Assembly: GCA_949358305.1 (NCBI GenBank)
Contig: OX442320.1
Span: forward strand, 11,052,259 to 11,116,258
Direction of reading: 5' to 3'
Origin: Strigamia acuminata
Taxonomy: Eukaryota > Arthropoda > Chilopoda > Geophilomorpha > Linotaeniidae
DNA length: 64,000 nt
Numbering within the stretch: the stretch's first letter is position 1; each line of letters begins with the position of its first letter. Positions 34,690 through 46,148 of the stretch are shown in pieces. The translations under genes and the position numbers were made by a program. The notes beneath the pieces are model-generated. The model had not been told where the DNA came from, made no database searches, and saw only the letters and a program-made list of their open reading frames with translations.

Positions 34690-35788
34690 ATGATTGGCAA
34701 ATTGTGCATTCTGCTTTTGGCCTTGTTCGTCTTTGCGGTGTCTTTGTCTCACGCTAGACCGGGCAAACGCGACACCAGCGTATGTATATCAGATTATCCA
34801 TAAATATATTTGTAATCACTCCAAGGCAGTATAAAAGGTTCAATTTACCTAGATTTTTGAACAAAAGGAGTTGCCTTCCCGAGAAGAAGTCATTGCGTAC
34901 CTTAAATCACTCGACAAAAAAACCTACGAAGATTTAAGTACTGATTATAAACTTGGCGTCGTGTATTTCATTTTAAAGTATGGCATCGACGAAAGTGATT
35001 TGTCCAAACGTGCGGCATTAGACTCCATTGTAAAACGCGCATTGAAGAAACGTGAGGTAACTCATTTCCGTGTTTCTAAAATACTCTTCTCTGCAATACA
35101 TCGGTCATTTCCTTTCTTTCCATAATGCGGTCTATCTGTTTCTTTAATGCTTTACAAAGGGCCTGAGTGAGAACTTTCCCAATGACAATTGGGGCCAGTA
35201 GACCACTGAGAATGCAGGCCCCATAAACATTAGTTAGACTAGAGCTTCTTAACCTTCCCATAGCCATGGAAGGTAAAAAAAATTACAGAAGTGGAAAAAT
35301 CACGATATTCTTTCTTCCCTGAAAATTAATTAATGAGGTTAACTTTTATTCCTCAAAAACTTTTTTTCTTATTTTATAATGTCTAAATATGAATAGTTTT
35401 TCAATTATTAAGATAATTTAATATTTATAACATAAAACACCCCTAATGGAAGCGCCGTACAAAAGGAAAAAGTTTAGGAAGCTCTGAGTTAGACAATATG
35501 TTAAGAATACAATAGAAGTTCCAATATTATAGTCTTAGGCACAGCCCATTTCTCTCCTGAGAATTTATATTTTTAGACCCGGTCCGTCACTTTTTGTACC
35601 ACATAGACTGAACTGAACCTCCCTTTGTCCGGCTAAGACATTTTGGTTTCAATTTTGATTAATTTACCTTACTGTTTACTTAGACTACACTCGTTACATT
35701 GGAAGAAGAGTTGGTCCCACCACCCATGATTCAAGCCATAAAAGCATCGGATGAAGATGATAGTGCTGATACGGATGAAGACATCTGA
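34690..35788 (+). CDS. Peptide gene 6: secreted one-module precursor with acidic tail
   Basis: Exons 34690-34779, 34853-35056 and 35684-35788, phase 0, encode 132 residues. Signal peptide MIGKLCILLLALFVFAVSLSHA, then RPGKRDTS with a Gly-Lys-Arg site. The module has SREEVIAYLKSLDKKTYEDL, KLGVVYFILKYGIDESDLSK and ends KRALKKRE. The tail exon carries TTLVTLEEELVPPPMIQAI followed by an Asp/Glu/Ser run. It is an intact paralogue of genes 3 and 4. Function unknown. Confidence 0.85.
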
Positions 35789-37020
35789 CCTGATTAATCT
35801 GCTGATTTAAGAAGCTTTCTTGTAATATACCCATTTTATTTCAACTTAAATATTGTCCTTTTATTGCCTGTTAATTGTCGATTTGATTTGTGTTTCTCTC
35901 ACTAAAGAAATTTCCTGAATTCGTTTATGGAAACCCCAAAAAATCTGAATAAAAAACTACCACCTGTTTGAATATTTTAACATATGCGTAATTTCACAAT
36001 AATATTGACATTTAATTTGATACCAAGCAGTTAGCTAAGCAACATGCTTGATAAGTTGATTAAAAGTGAAGCGTATAAATTTTAAAAGCTCGAAAGTGAA
36101 AAATCCAGTAAAACCACACACCTAAATACTACTGGACTGCATGCTGCAAAAGCCACCCAACTTGTGAGAAGGGAAAGCATTGTTGGAATGAAGTGACATC
36201 ATGAATGCTCTCCAACTTCCTGTTTCGTGTCACAATGCTGATGTTTAGAGTAGGCTTATTTGATCTTAGAGCAAAACAGAACTGTTGTCATGAAGATTTA
36301 TGCCTTTTTTGAGAATTGCTATGAAATTACCGTTATTCTTACTTTGCTGTTCGTTTCTCTACTTTTATTGTAGTTTATTGCTTTGTTGTTGTTTAATTCT
36401 CAATTTCCTTGTTATTTCTCCGTTCTCTGTTATATTTCCTATTTTCTCATGTTCCCATGTGAAACCTAGTCTAAGCCTTTTTCTCTTGCTGCTATTGTTG
36501 TTAATAATGGTTTGACACTTGAATGTATGCTTTCATTATTCTAAGTTTTCTTTCTAATCAGTTCATACATTATTAAACCAGTTCAGACTTGGATTTCACA
36601 CCATCAACATGTGTGTTTCTTTAGTCTCTCCCATGCACCTGGACCTTAGTTTCTAGAGCCCCTTTTGGGCTAGTGGTGTTAGCCCCCTCCTTTCAACTCC
36701 TCCTGAGGTCGACCCTGACCAACTGTGGCTCGTAGGCAAAACCAGCCTCACCTTACCAATTACCAACTATCGGTCAACGTCTGCCCGTGAATGCAAGCAG
36801 AAAGTATCAACACAAAGTGCAAAAAAGTTATTCAGACCTTCCAATTGATAAAGTTATCTGCATTTTAATCGCGAAGTAAATCCTGATTTTGTAATTAGAA
36901 CACCAGCGGTAGTGTTTAGGATATAGGGTACTTAAAAACAATAGACTGGTGTAACCTTGACATCTCATTTCTGCACCCAAAAGATGCTTTAACATTTCAG
37001 TGCTGATAAACTTCAACACT
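35789..37020. other. Spacer between peptide genes 6 and 7
   Basis: The first 450 bases repeat the 3' flank pattern of genes 3 to 5 (TATTTCAACTTAAATATTG, GTCGATTTGATTTG). A T-rich stretch at 36300-36515 reads as a Leu-rich open frame with no sign of being a gene. Nothing else is seen. Confidence 0.45.
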
Positions 37021-37073
37021 ATCTTTAAGCGGAAACCAAATGCCCTTAAAAGTGACTTTTCCCTATTTAAACC
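37021..37073 (+). promoter_or_regulatory. Cluster upstream block, peptide gene 7
   Basis: TTTAAGCGGAAACCAAATGC, then CTTAAAAGTGACTTTTCCC and TATTTAAAC, about 80 bp before the ATG. Confidence 0.72.
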
Positions 37074-37152
37074 GCAACAAAATGCCATCCACTACTTAGA
37101 AGCCTGTTCACCTCAATTCAATTCCAAACAGTTCCAACAACTCTTCACCAGA

Positions 37153-39435
37153 ATGAGTGGAAAATTGTGCATTCTGCTTTTAGCCTTGTCCGTCTTTGTG
37201 GTATCGTTGAATGATGCTGTACCAGTCAAACGTAATGTATGTACATCAAATTATCCATAAATCTATTTGTAATCACTCCAAGGCAGTATAAAGGGCTCAA
37301 TTCACCTAGATTTTTGAGCAACAAGAGATGTCTTCCCGAGAAGAAGTCGTTGAGTACCTTCGGTCAGTCGACCGAAAAACCCTCGAAAGTTTGAGCGATG
37401 ATCAGATAGTTACGCTCGTTTATCTCACTTTCATGTATGATCTCCAAAGTGAAGTATTTAAACGTGCAGGATTAGATTCCATTGTAAAACGCTCATTGAA
37501 GAAACGTGAGGTAACTCATTTCCTTGATTCTAAAATACTCTTCTCTGCAATACATCCGTCATTCCCTTTCTTTCCATAATGCGGTCTATCCGTTTCTTTA
37601 ATGCTTTACAGCAGGGTCAGAGTGAGAACTTACCCAATGGCAAGTGGGGCATGTGGGCACCTGAGAATGCAGGTCCCTTAAATATTAGTTAGACCAGGGT
37701 TTCTTAAACTGTGGATCGCATTCCCACATGGGTCGCATTACTGATTGTTGGTACAGGTACATAGTACCACTTTTTTTTTATCCCATACGACTTTACTTTA
37801 GCAAAATGTCAAAAAATGTAGCAAAATCTCACAAAATCTAGCAAAATCTCGCGGGATCTGAAGAAATCCACAAAAGTACCGCGGAAGAGATTCAAAATGT
37901 AGCACAAAATCTGAGATTCAGGAATGACTAGTGCAATCAAACTTGGCGAATCGGGACAAAAATTGATTAAAATCGCAAATATCTCGAGAACAAAAGTTCG
38001 GATCATCAAAGACTAAACACCAAACAAAAGAGCAGAAAAAACTGCACCAGAAACACATTTTTTCTTCAATCTTGATTAATTCGTCCTTACAAATTGCTGT
38101 TCAATTAGAGTCCAGCAGAAGATGAAATGACCCGAGAAGACTTGATCAACTTCATTAAATCCCTAAATGAACACGACATCATGTATATGGACAAGGAAGA
38201 AAAAACGGGCTTGGCTTTACTCATCTTCATGTACGACATTAAGCCCCATGAACTTGTGAAAAGATCAACATTGGAATACTTTACCAAGCGTTCGGTAAGA
38301 TTCTTCGATCTGTTCGAACCACACATTTTTGTCTCCAATTTTGATTAATTCATTTTAAGACAAATTACTATTCAATTAGACTCCAACAGAAGAAGAAATG
38401 ACCCGAGAAGAGTTGATCCACTTCATGAAATCCCTAAGTAAAAACGACATCAACAATATGGACCAGGAAGAAAAAATGGGCTTGGCTTTACTCCTCTTCT
38501 TGTATGACATTCAGCCCCATGAACTTATGAAAAGATCAACATTGGAATACGTTACCAAGCGTTCGGTAAGATTTTTCGATTTGTTCAGACCGCACATTTT
38601 TGTTTCCAATTTTGATCAATTCATTCTAAGACAAATTACACCAAACAAAAGCGCAGAAAAAATTTCACCAGAAACGTTAACTAAACAACACTTCCTACAA
38701 TTAATAATTAATCTACAGGGTGGTCTAAAAGTCTGGTTCCCTCCAAATATTTCCTGAGTAATTGCATCTAGGCTAACTTTGATGAAGCGATCGTATAGGA
38801 AGTTGGGTGAGAGCAATCCAATGATGTCATCAAATTTGACCTTGAAAATGACCTTCGAGATTAAATTGCAATTGCTCAGGAAATATTTGGAGGGAACCAG
38901 ACTTTTAGAACACCCTGTGTATTTAACTGAAAAATGTATACAGTTTATGAGACACCCTTAGTAACACTCATTGTATTTGCGGTCTTTGACTACGCCAATT
39001 TTAACGTGCGCAAACTGTAGGTTTGGAGTGGACCACACCGCTTACACTGTAACTCCTGGGATCATCCCACCCATTTTGGCTTCAATATTGATTAAATCAT
39101 ACTTCCAAATTACTGCTCAATTAGACTGAAGATGAAATGACTCGAGAAGACTTGATCGAGTTCCTCAAATCTCTAACTCCACAAGATTACGCTTTAATGG
39201 ACCAGGAAGAGAGAATGGGCTTGGAACTACTCGTCTTCATGTACGACGTTAAACCTCACGAGTATATACAGATAAGACCACCACCACCACCACCATCGAG
39301 ACGCTACGGCAAGCGTTCGGTAAATAAATATTTAATTCTCTCCCTTGTTCTGTCCAGATATTTCGTTTCAGATTTTGATTAAGTCATCCTATGATAAATT
39401 AATGCTAAATTAATCTTTAACAGGTGACGAAATAA
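37153..39435 (+). CDS. Peptide gene 7: secreted four-module precursor
   Basis: Exons 37153-37236, 37310-37510, 38109-38294, 38380-38565, 39125-39319 and 39424-39435, all phase 0, could give 287 residues. Signal MSGKLCILLLALSVFVVSL, then VPVKRN. Module 1 is of the gene 3-6 type and ends RSLKKRE. Modules 2 and 3 begin SPAEDEMTREDLINFIKSL and TPTEEEMTREELIHFMKSL and end TLEYFTKRS and TLEYVTKRS. Module 4 has TREDLIEFLKSLTPQD, then six prolines and SRRYGKRS, a Gly-Lys-Arg site. Dibasic cutting would free one peptide per module. The last short exon runs into TAA at 39433; the sequence beyond (TREDFIE, then stop) is a dead fifth module. The first and second exon types could belong to two separate genes, but the phases allow one. 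Confidence 0.7.
38716..38917. mobile_element. Mariner-like MITE in an intron of peptide gene 7
   Basis: Ends CAGGGTGGTCTAAAAGTCTGG and CCAGACTTTTAGAACACCCTG are inverted, preceded by TA on the left. Inner arms TCCAAATATTTCCTGAG and CTCAGGAAATATTTGGA also pair. Confidence 0.8.
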
Positions 39436-40124
39436 CCCGAGAAGACTTCATCGAGTAACTTAAAGAGGAAGATTTTGTGAAAAGATCAACATAAAAATTT
39501 TTGGCAAATGTTCGTTGAATAAAGATTTATCGTTGTACGAGATATAATGTTTGATTAAAATATTTGCAACGACAAAGTTCTAGTTTTCAATTGCAAGTTT
39601 AAGTGGCTTTATATCGCGTTAAGGTGCGTTTTCATGTGCGGTTTTCTCGCTTAGCTTTACAATGGGTTTCGCTTTGCCATTTTCATGTGAGAGGTCGCTA
39701 GTCACGTCGCTGGCACATTGTCAAAATGGCTGCTCGAATGTCTAGGAAACAGGTTGTTAAAAAAAGTTGAAAGAAACATCAAAATTAGTATTGGAAAATG
39801 CACGCAAATTAAGAAATAAATGTTGAGTTCCTTCAATTTTCATTCAGAATTTTTTGAAATTAATTTTTTACTGCACGTAACGAAAAATCTCAGCCAATGG
39901 AAACAATTTACCAAAACTCAACTTCCCATTGGCCCAAGATATCTCGCGCGTGAAACGGTTGAGAACTAGCATCGTTTGTCGCGCGTGATTCATTTTTCCA
40001 CATTGTTGAAAATGACAAAGCCCACGATTTTTGTTTCGCGAATTTTGAAATTCGCGCGCGATTGAAAATGCACCTTAATATATTTAGCATTTCATTGCTG
40101 ATAACCTGTAACATTTCTGTATGT
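39436..40124. other. Spacer between peptide genes 7 and 8
   Basis: It starts with a dead module (39424-39490) and an AATAAA at about 39520. The DNA near 39630-40080 contains partly inverted words (TTTTCATGTGCGG, TTTCGCGCG) and may be a decayed element. No gene seen. Confidence 0.45.
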
Positions 40125-40177
40125 TTAAATCAAATGCCAAGTTTAAAAGTCAATCTACAGTACTATTTTTTAAACCT
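40125..40177 (+). promoter_or_regulatory. Cluster upstream block, peptide gene 8
   Basis: TTTAAATCAAATGCCAAGTT, then TAAAAGTCAATC and TTTTTTAAACCTCCATCAAC, about 110 bp before the ATG. The word order is that of the other blocks. Confidence 0.68.
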
Positions 40178-40288
40178 CCATCAACACATCTGCTACTCAC
40201 AACATCGTTCAACCAAACTCAAGTAAACTCCTCAAGTCAAAAAAATAATTTTTTCAACTAATCAATTTCATTCTTTTTGCGACAAGAA

Positions 40289-41911
40289 ATGGCCAGCAAA
40301 CTGTGCATTCTGCTTTTGGGCTTATCCGCTCTTGCGGCAGTGATCCAAGCATTTCCACACACAAATTTGGCTAAACGTGAGGTAATTATTCTTAATTTTC
40401 TTTTCTTTTTACTGCTACACCGCAGAACAGTCGACAATACAAAAGCATTTAGGAATAAACAGCCGATCCCGATGGTGTTTTCGTCAGTTTTCGACCTTCG
40501 ATGGACCGACTACAAATACCAAGTTTACATGTACTCACTTATCCAGATAAGTAAAAATGCGAAATTTACTTTTCTGGAAAACTGATCATGTAAACAAATC
40601 AGTTTTCCAAAAAATCAAACTTATCTGGAAAACTAAAATCCACTTGTTTGAGGTAGATTTTGGGTGTTTTGCACATTGCCATTTGCAATGTGAACACCCA
40701 CTCATTACTTATCTAGAAAAGCTGACGTCACAACAATGCTGTGACATGTTGTTTCTGCGCAGTGCATTGTGGATGATTAATGCGCATGCAGTTTTCCACA
40801 AAAGTAAAATTCGCATTTTCACTTATACCGGGTGGCCCACATAAAAGCGGCCCCATAATATTACATACACACATTTTCGGGCCGCTTTTATGTGGGCCAC
40901 CCGGTACATGTAAACATGGTAAATGTAGCCATTAATCGTTTTAACGTAGAACTACGTCTAAGAAGACAATCAACATTGGGAAACTTTGACAAACGTCCAT
41001 TGAACCAAGAATAACACGGACACGTATCCAGATGCTCAGAGCGTTTTGCCTCCAATGGCACCACATAATATGTGTATCGAGAGTAACAAACGTGCTTAGT
41101 TATCAAGAAATGCGTGACACGTGATTGCTGACATCCAATCAGCACACAGAACAACGAAACAATAGGAAATAACACACGGATACGTTACCATGTTATCCTT
41201 GGTTCATGACTGAACAAACAGAAGGTAATCATTACCTCTAGTTTTGTATTGACACTAGCACGATCGTGACCCCTAACGACTGTACTCTTTCCGCACTCAA
41301 GAGGAGCCCTGGAAGCTGGGCTCCCATTGGCCAAGCCATTTCTCTTGTTTACTGATACAAAAAGAAGACCCAAAACACCCGAAATGCATTATACAGACAT
41401 ACAGATATAAATAGAAGTACAGACATTGCAATCGCTTTCCTATTGTTTGGAAATTGTTTACTCTCCAGACATAGCAAGCAATAAAACTGAAATAAATGCA
41501 TTCTATTTAAAAACGACATAAAACTTTTTTTTCAAAATAGAAAACATATTCTGTTACACAATAACATTAAAAGAACATCACTTCAACCATTAGTATTCAG
41601 GAAAAGACTCAAAATCAAAGGGAACTACTTTTTCTCATAGCAGTAGTTCGACTGCAGTTCTGAGTAATTAAATAGGGCCAATGGGAGCCCAGCTTCCAGG
41701 GCTCCTCTTGAGTGCGGAAAGAGTATAGACGGTTTATTTTTTTTAGATTGATACTAACAGTGATGGTGAATTTAGCCGAGAAGAATTGATCGAATTCCTC
41801 AAGCATGCCACCCCAGAGGACCTCAATAAATTGACCGATAAACAGAAATATGATTTGATGTTTCTCATTCAGATATTTGAGATTGAACCCGATGAAGTCG
41901 GATATAAATAA
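40289..41911 (+). CDS. Peptide gene 8: secreted peptide with an intact EF-hand loop
   Basis: Exons 40289-40381 and 41747-41911, phase 0, encode 85 residues. Signal MASKLCILLLGLSALAAVIQA, then FPHTNLAKRE, a dibasic site at the exon end. The single module begins IDTNSDGEFSREELIEFLKH. DTNSDGEFSREE fits the EF-hand loop rule (D1, N3, D5, G6, F8, E12), and the helix after it fits the exiting helix, but no entering helix is present: the loop starts two residues into the peptide. The second helix is KYDLMFLIQIFEIEPDE. The intron holds three transposable elements. Calcium binding by such a half EF-hand is possible but unproven. Confidence 0.84.
40524..40915. mobile_element. Palindromic element with TTTACATG ends, interrupted
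   Basis: Left arm TTTACATGTACTCACTTATC and GTAAAAATGCGAA pair with TTCGCATTTTCAC and, beyond a nested insertion, ACATGTAAA. It lies in the intron of peptide gene 8. Confidence 0.65.
40828..40904. mobile_element. 77-bp palindromic mariner-like MITE, nested
   Basis: Inverted ends CCGGGTGGCCCACATAAAAG and CTTTTATGTGGGCCACCCGG, flanked by TA on both sides. It is little more than two terminal repeats and interrupts the element at 40524-40915. Confidence 0.87.
41283..41726. mobile_element. TATACTC-family MITE, member 2
   Basis: Ends TACTCTTTCCGCACTCAAGA and TCTTGAGTGCGGAAAGAGTA, with GGGCTCCCATTGGCC inside each arm. It ends 20 bp before exon 2 of peptide gene 8. Confidence 0.82.
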
Positions 41912-42026
41912 ATATAATTAAATAAAAGTAAAATGTTTGTATGTCTGTTCAACTCACTGAAAATGCCACCGTCAGAATTACACAAAACTGAAAGCCCACA
42001 ATAAATAAATAAACAAATAAACTCAT

Positions 42027-42417
42027 TACACTCTGTCCATGTGTAACTTGGGCCTACTTCCGATTGGCTGAGCCTTTTCACTTGTGTAGTGATACCAAAA
42101 AGTAGATCAAAACAATGGTTGCTATTTTTACTGCTTTCCAGACAAAACAACCAATAAAAAATTTGAAAATTGTTTTGTTCCCTGGAAAAAGCGAGCAATA
42201 AACTTAATTAACAGGAATGTTGAAATAAACCAACAAAAATCTTTATTTTATGACTTCAAGATACATTTTCTTAGAAAATACAAACAACATTACATCATTT
42301 CAATGATTAAAATCATCAAACAAATTTAAAACCACTCTGAACTATTTTTACTGGTGACAGAGTTAATAAGGCTCAGCCAATCGGAAATAAGCCAAAGTTA
42401 CACATGGACAGAGTATA
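42027..42417. mobile_element. TATACTC-family MITE, member 3
   Basis: Ends TACACTCTGTCCATGTGTAA and TTACACATGGACAGAGTATA, with CCGATTGGCTGAGCC inside each arm. It lies just after peptide gene 8. Confidence 0.8.
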
Positions 42418-42801
42418 GGGGCAATATTCCTAGTCGCGACAGTGTGACATACACAATTGAACGAATTAGCGCGACACAATACAATCTGTTTTAGAAACAC
42501 TCTAAAATTCATGTTTAATAACCCTCATGGGACAACATCAAAATCAAAACTTCAACTCATTTAAACTTGTTTTATTTTTTAACCAGTCTGAATGTAAAAT
42601 TTTTCACGTTAAATAAAAATATAAACAAGTTTAAATGACACTATGATTGTCGTACCCTCGACTTTAGCCCTTTAGAAGCTGATAATTTAAGTTGCAATCA
42701 CAAAAACGGATAAATTATGTCATATATTCTTTGCATTTTCTGCATGAGAAAAGTGCATTTCAAATCAGATAAGCAAGTTTGGCTTTACATCGTGTAATAT
42801 A

Positions 42802-43672
42802 CAACTCCTTGCCAAAAAAATGTCATATTCCTATTTTTGGAACTTTTAATATTTGAAATTTCTGAGAAACTATTTCTCATAAGTAAAAATGGTTTTAGAA
42901 GGATTTAAAGGATTGTTAGAGCTATCGTTTCGTTAAAAGTTTTTTGAAAAAAAATGAATAGTTGAAGATAAAAAAATTAAAAACTCCAAAAAGTGACTAT
43001 TTACAATATTTCTCATAACTTGTGAACAGAATGAGATAAAATTAAAAACTAAACAGATTTGAGACCGTCTATATCCCAGAAAACCTTTCTAAATTGGATG
43101 TATGGGTCTCCAAAGCCCTCAAAAAAAGGCGTAATGGAGCTATGTAAAGGGATAGACAACAACTGTTTTTCGAAAAATCGTAGCGAGCACAACTGTTGAC
43201 GAATCAAATCATAACTATAACATGTTATAGTACGACACAATAATGCTTCAATGCTAAAGTTTCGTTTTGATTCGTCAACAGTTATACTCGCCACGATTTT
43301 TCGAAAAATAGATGTTGTCTATCCCTTTACATAGCTCCATTACGCCTTTTTTTGACGGCTTTGGAGACCCATACATCCAATTTAGAAAGGTTTTCTGGGA
43401 TATAGACAGTCTCAAATCTGTTTAGTTTTTAATTTTATCTCATTCTGTTCACAAGTTATGAGAAATATTGTAAATAGTCACTTTTTGGAGTTTTTAATAT
43501 TTTTCTCTTCAACTATTCATTTTTTTCTCAAAATCTTTTAACGAAATGATAGCTCTAACAATCCTTTAAATCCTCCTAAAACCATTTTTACTTGTGAGAA
43601 ATAGTTTCTGAGAAATTTCAAATTTTAAAAGTTCCAAAAATAAGAATATGACATTTTTTTGGCAAGGAGTTG
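42802..43672. mobile_element. 871-bp foldback element with TA duplication
   Basis: Two arms of about 430 bp are near-perfect inverted copies, starting CAACTCCTTGCCAAAAAAA and ending TTTTTTTGGCAAGGAGTTG, flanked by TA. The centre near 43210-43260 is unpaired. No transposase frame. It separates peptide gene 9 from a promoter-side sequence that genes 8 and 10 keep uninterrupted. Confidence 0.88.
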
Positions 43673-43714
43673 TATTTAGTATTTCATTCTACTGATAAAC
43701 TCCAATATTTCCCT

Positions 43715-43763
43715 ATGCGGAAATCAAATGCCAACTTTAAAGGTCAGCTAATTATTTAAACCT
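43715..43763 (+). promoter_or_regulatory. Cluster upstream block, peptide gene 9
   Basis: ATGCGGAAATCAAATGCC, then ACTTTAAAGGTCAGC and TATTTAAACC, about 100 bp before the ATG, starting 42 bp after the foldback element. Confidence 0.72.
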
Positions 43764-43860
43764 CCATCAACACCATCTGCTACTCACAACATCATTCAAC
43801 CAAACTCGAGTCAAACCAAATTTTTTTAACTAATCAATTTCATTCTTTTTGCGACAAGAA

Positions 43861-44291
43861 ATGGCCAGCAAACTGTGCATTCTGCTTTTGGGCCTATCCA
43901 CTCTTGCGGCAGTGATCCAAGCATTTCCGCACAAAAATTTGGCCAAACGAGAGGTAATTATTCTCATTTTTCTATTCTTTTTACTGCTACACCGCGGAAC
44001 AGCCCTTAATACAAAAGCAGTTAAGAAACAGCCGGTCCCGATGGTGTTTTCGACCTTTGATGGACCTGCTACAGTGTAGCCATTATTAGAGAGCCAAACG
44101 TCCCCTAACGACTAAACGGTTTATTTTTTCAGATTGATACTAACGGTGATGAAGCATATAGCCGAGAAGAATTGATCCAATTCCTCAAATATGCCACCCC
44201 AGAGGACTTCAATAAATTGACCGATAAAGAGAAATATGATTTGAAGTTTCTCATTCAGATATTAGAGATTGAACCCCATGATGTCGGATAG
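43861..44291 (+). CDS. Peptide gene 9: secreted peptide with EF-hand-like loop
   Basis: Exons 43861-43953 and 44133-44291, phase 0, encode 83 residues. Signal MASKLCILLLGLSTLAAVIQA, then FPHKNLAKRE. The module begins IDTNGDEAYSREELIQFLKY, with D1, N3, D5 and E12 kept but the central Gly replaced. It continues TPEDFNKLTDKEKYDLKFLI and ends IEPHDVG. It is a close tandem copy of gene 8, with a 179-bp intron free of the insertions found there. Function unknown. Confidence 0.85.
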
Positions 44292-44942
44292 AATTAAATA
44301 TAATTAAATAAAAATAAAATGTTTGTATATCTGTACTGTACAACTCACTGAAAATACACAAAACTGCCAGAGAGTACAAATTCACACTTTACGGCAGGGA
44401 AAATTTTGCCAACCATTTGTTGCAAAATAATCAAATTTTTGAATAAAGTATTACCCCGCTTTAACCAAACAGTAGCGCCAAGTGCGACAATTTGTCACAC
44501 TACCCTAACGGCGCTTCAGCTACGGGCCTTCCGAATTTAATTATTTTGTCCCCAAATTGGTACATTATGGGCGCCAAAGCGTCGTCTTTGCAGATTGTCC
44601 ATCTGAGGGTTAAGACACACGCCGGTGTATTTCAAGTTTCACCAGCATGCCAGTAAACCCCGTTTTTACTGGCATGTCGGTTTAAGTGAGAACAAATTTT
44701 TTTCAACGAGGATTGAACCAAAACATGCTTAAAAAGCGTTTTTAGACGCCCAAAATGTAGGAAATTGGCCTAAAGTTCTATAAATTTACCCAAATTTTAA
44801 TAATAACCTTTAGAATATCAACAAAAGTCAAATTTCTGGCCAAAATTCCAAGCCTGAATGTAAAATTGTCCACGTTAAATTAAAATATAAACAAGTTTAA
44901 ATGACTTCATGATTGTCGACTTTAACCCTTTAGAAGCTGATA

Positions 44943-45828
44943 CAGTGAGGGCAAAAACTAAGTTAACAAACGCATCATGTTGATTCTTATGGCTGTATCT
45001 CTGGAAAAAAGAGAGGAAAATTTATGAAGTTTTAACTGGAGACTCGTACAACATCCTACTTTATTCACCTAAAATTTTATCAACATCTACACATATAGAA
45101 AAACCATCCCAATAGTAAAATGGCTTGGGGACAGTGCTGGACTGGCCCGGCGGGCTACTGGGAGTTTCCCGGTGGCCCGTGGCCGCTGTGGTCTGTCGCG
45201 GCCCGCTGTGGCCTGCGCCGACTTCATTATTTGTGGCCCGGACACCCAGATTTCCCGGCAATAAATTTGTTCCCAGTCCAGCCCTGCTTGGGGATGGTTT
45301 CCTGTATGTGTATCGGTCCACCCCATTAAATTAAGGGCATCATGGACCAAGATACTTATAAAAAAGTATTGGGGGACTGTTATGCTTCCATTTGCAGATG
45401 ATAAACTGCCTTTGACATGGATATTTCAGCAGAAAAATGATTCTAAGCATAAAGTCAAGGCAATTGCTCAGTGTTTCACATTGGCATTGCTTGTGGTTTG
45501 GATGTTTTAATGAAGTGTATGAGTTGCTATACATATGTTTATGAATAAATTTTAATATTTGCCGCATATTTTATAATGGGAATGGCTAATTGTTTGTGGT
45601 TAATGAGTATGTTAACTTACTTTTTGCCTCTAATTTTTGACGTCACTTCACAAAAGAATTTTTTTCTCAGAAACTGATGAATAGATGTTGATAAAATTTT
45701 AGGTGAATAAAGTAGGATGTTGTACGAGTCTCCAGTTAAAACTTCATAAATTTTCCTCTCTTTTTTCCAGAGATACAGCCATAAGAATCAACATGATGCG
45801 TTTGTTAACTTAGTTTTTGCCCTCACTG
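44943..45828. mobile_element. Foldback mariner-like element with TA duplication
   Basis: Ends CAGTGAGGGCAAAAACTAAG and CTTAGTTTTTGCCCTCACTG are flanked by TA (44941-44942, 45829-45830). Arms of about 145 bp pair, including CTCTGGAAAAAAGAGAGG. No transposase is readable. A hAT-like MITE is nested at 45132-45286. Confidence 0.88.
45132..45286. mobile_element. hAT-like MITE (CAGTGCTGGACTGG family), nested
   Basis: Ends CAGTGCTGGACTGG and CCAGTCCAGCCCTG with identical 8-bp flanks CTTGGGGA at 45124-45131 and 45287-45294. It is almost the same length (155 bp) as the member at 10268-10422. Confidence 0.92.
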
Positions 45829-45975
45829 TAATTTAAGTTGCAAGCACAAAAACCGATGAATTATGTCATATATTCTTTACATTTTCTGCATTTCAAATCA
45901 GATAAACAAGTTTAAGTGGCTTTACATCGTGTAATACATTTAGCATTTCACTTAACTGATAAACTCCAATATTCC

Positions 45976-46030
45976 CTATGCGGAAATCAAATGCCAACTT
46001 TAAAAGTCAGCTAACTACTAGTATTTAAAC
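45976..46030 (+). promoter_or_regulatory. Cluster upstream block, peptide gene 10
   Basis: CTATGCGGAAATCAAATGCC, then ACTTTAAAAGTCAGC and TATTTAAACC, about 120 bp before the ATG. Confidence 0.72.
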
Positions 46031-46148
46031 CTCCATCTTCACTAGTTCTGCTACTCAGAACACCATTCAACAAACTCGAGTAAACTCCTACGACGAGTCA
46101 AACCAAATCGTTTCAATCAATTAATTGCACTCTTTTTCCAACACAGAA

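Noticed and set aside
36300-36515. Leu- and Cys-rich hydrophobic frame that looks like a membrane protein
   Set aside because: It comes from a T- and C-rich low-complexity stretch with no splice or domain support.
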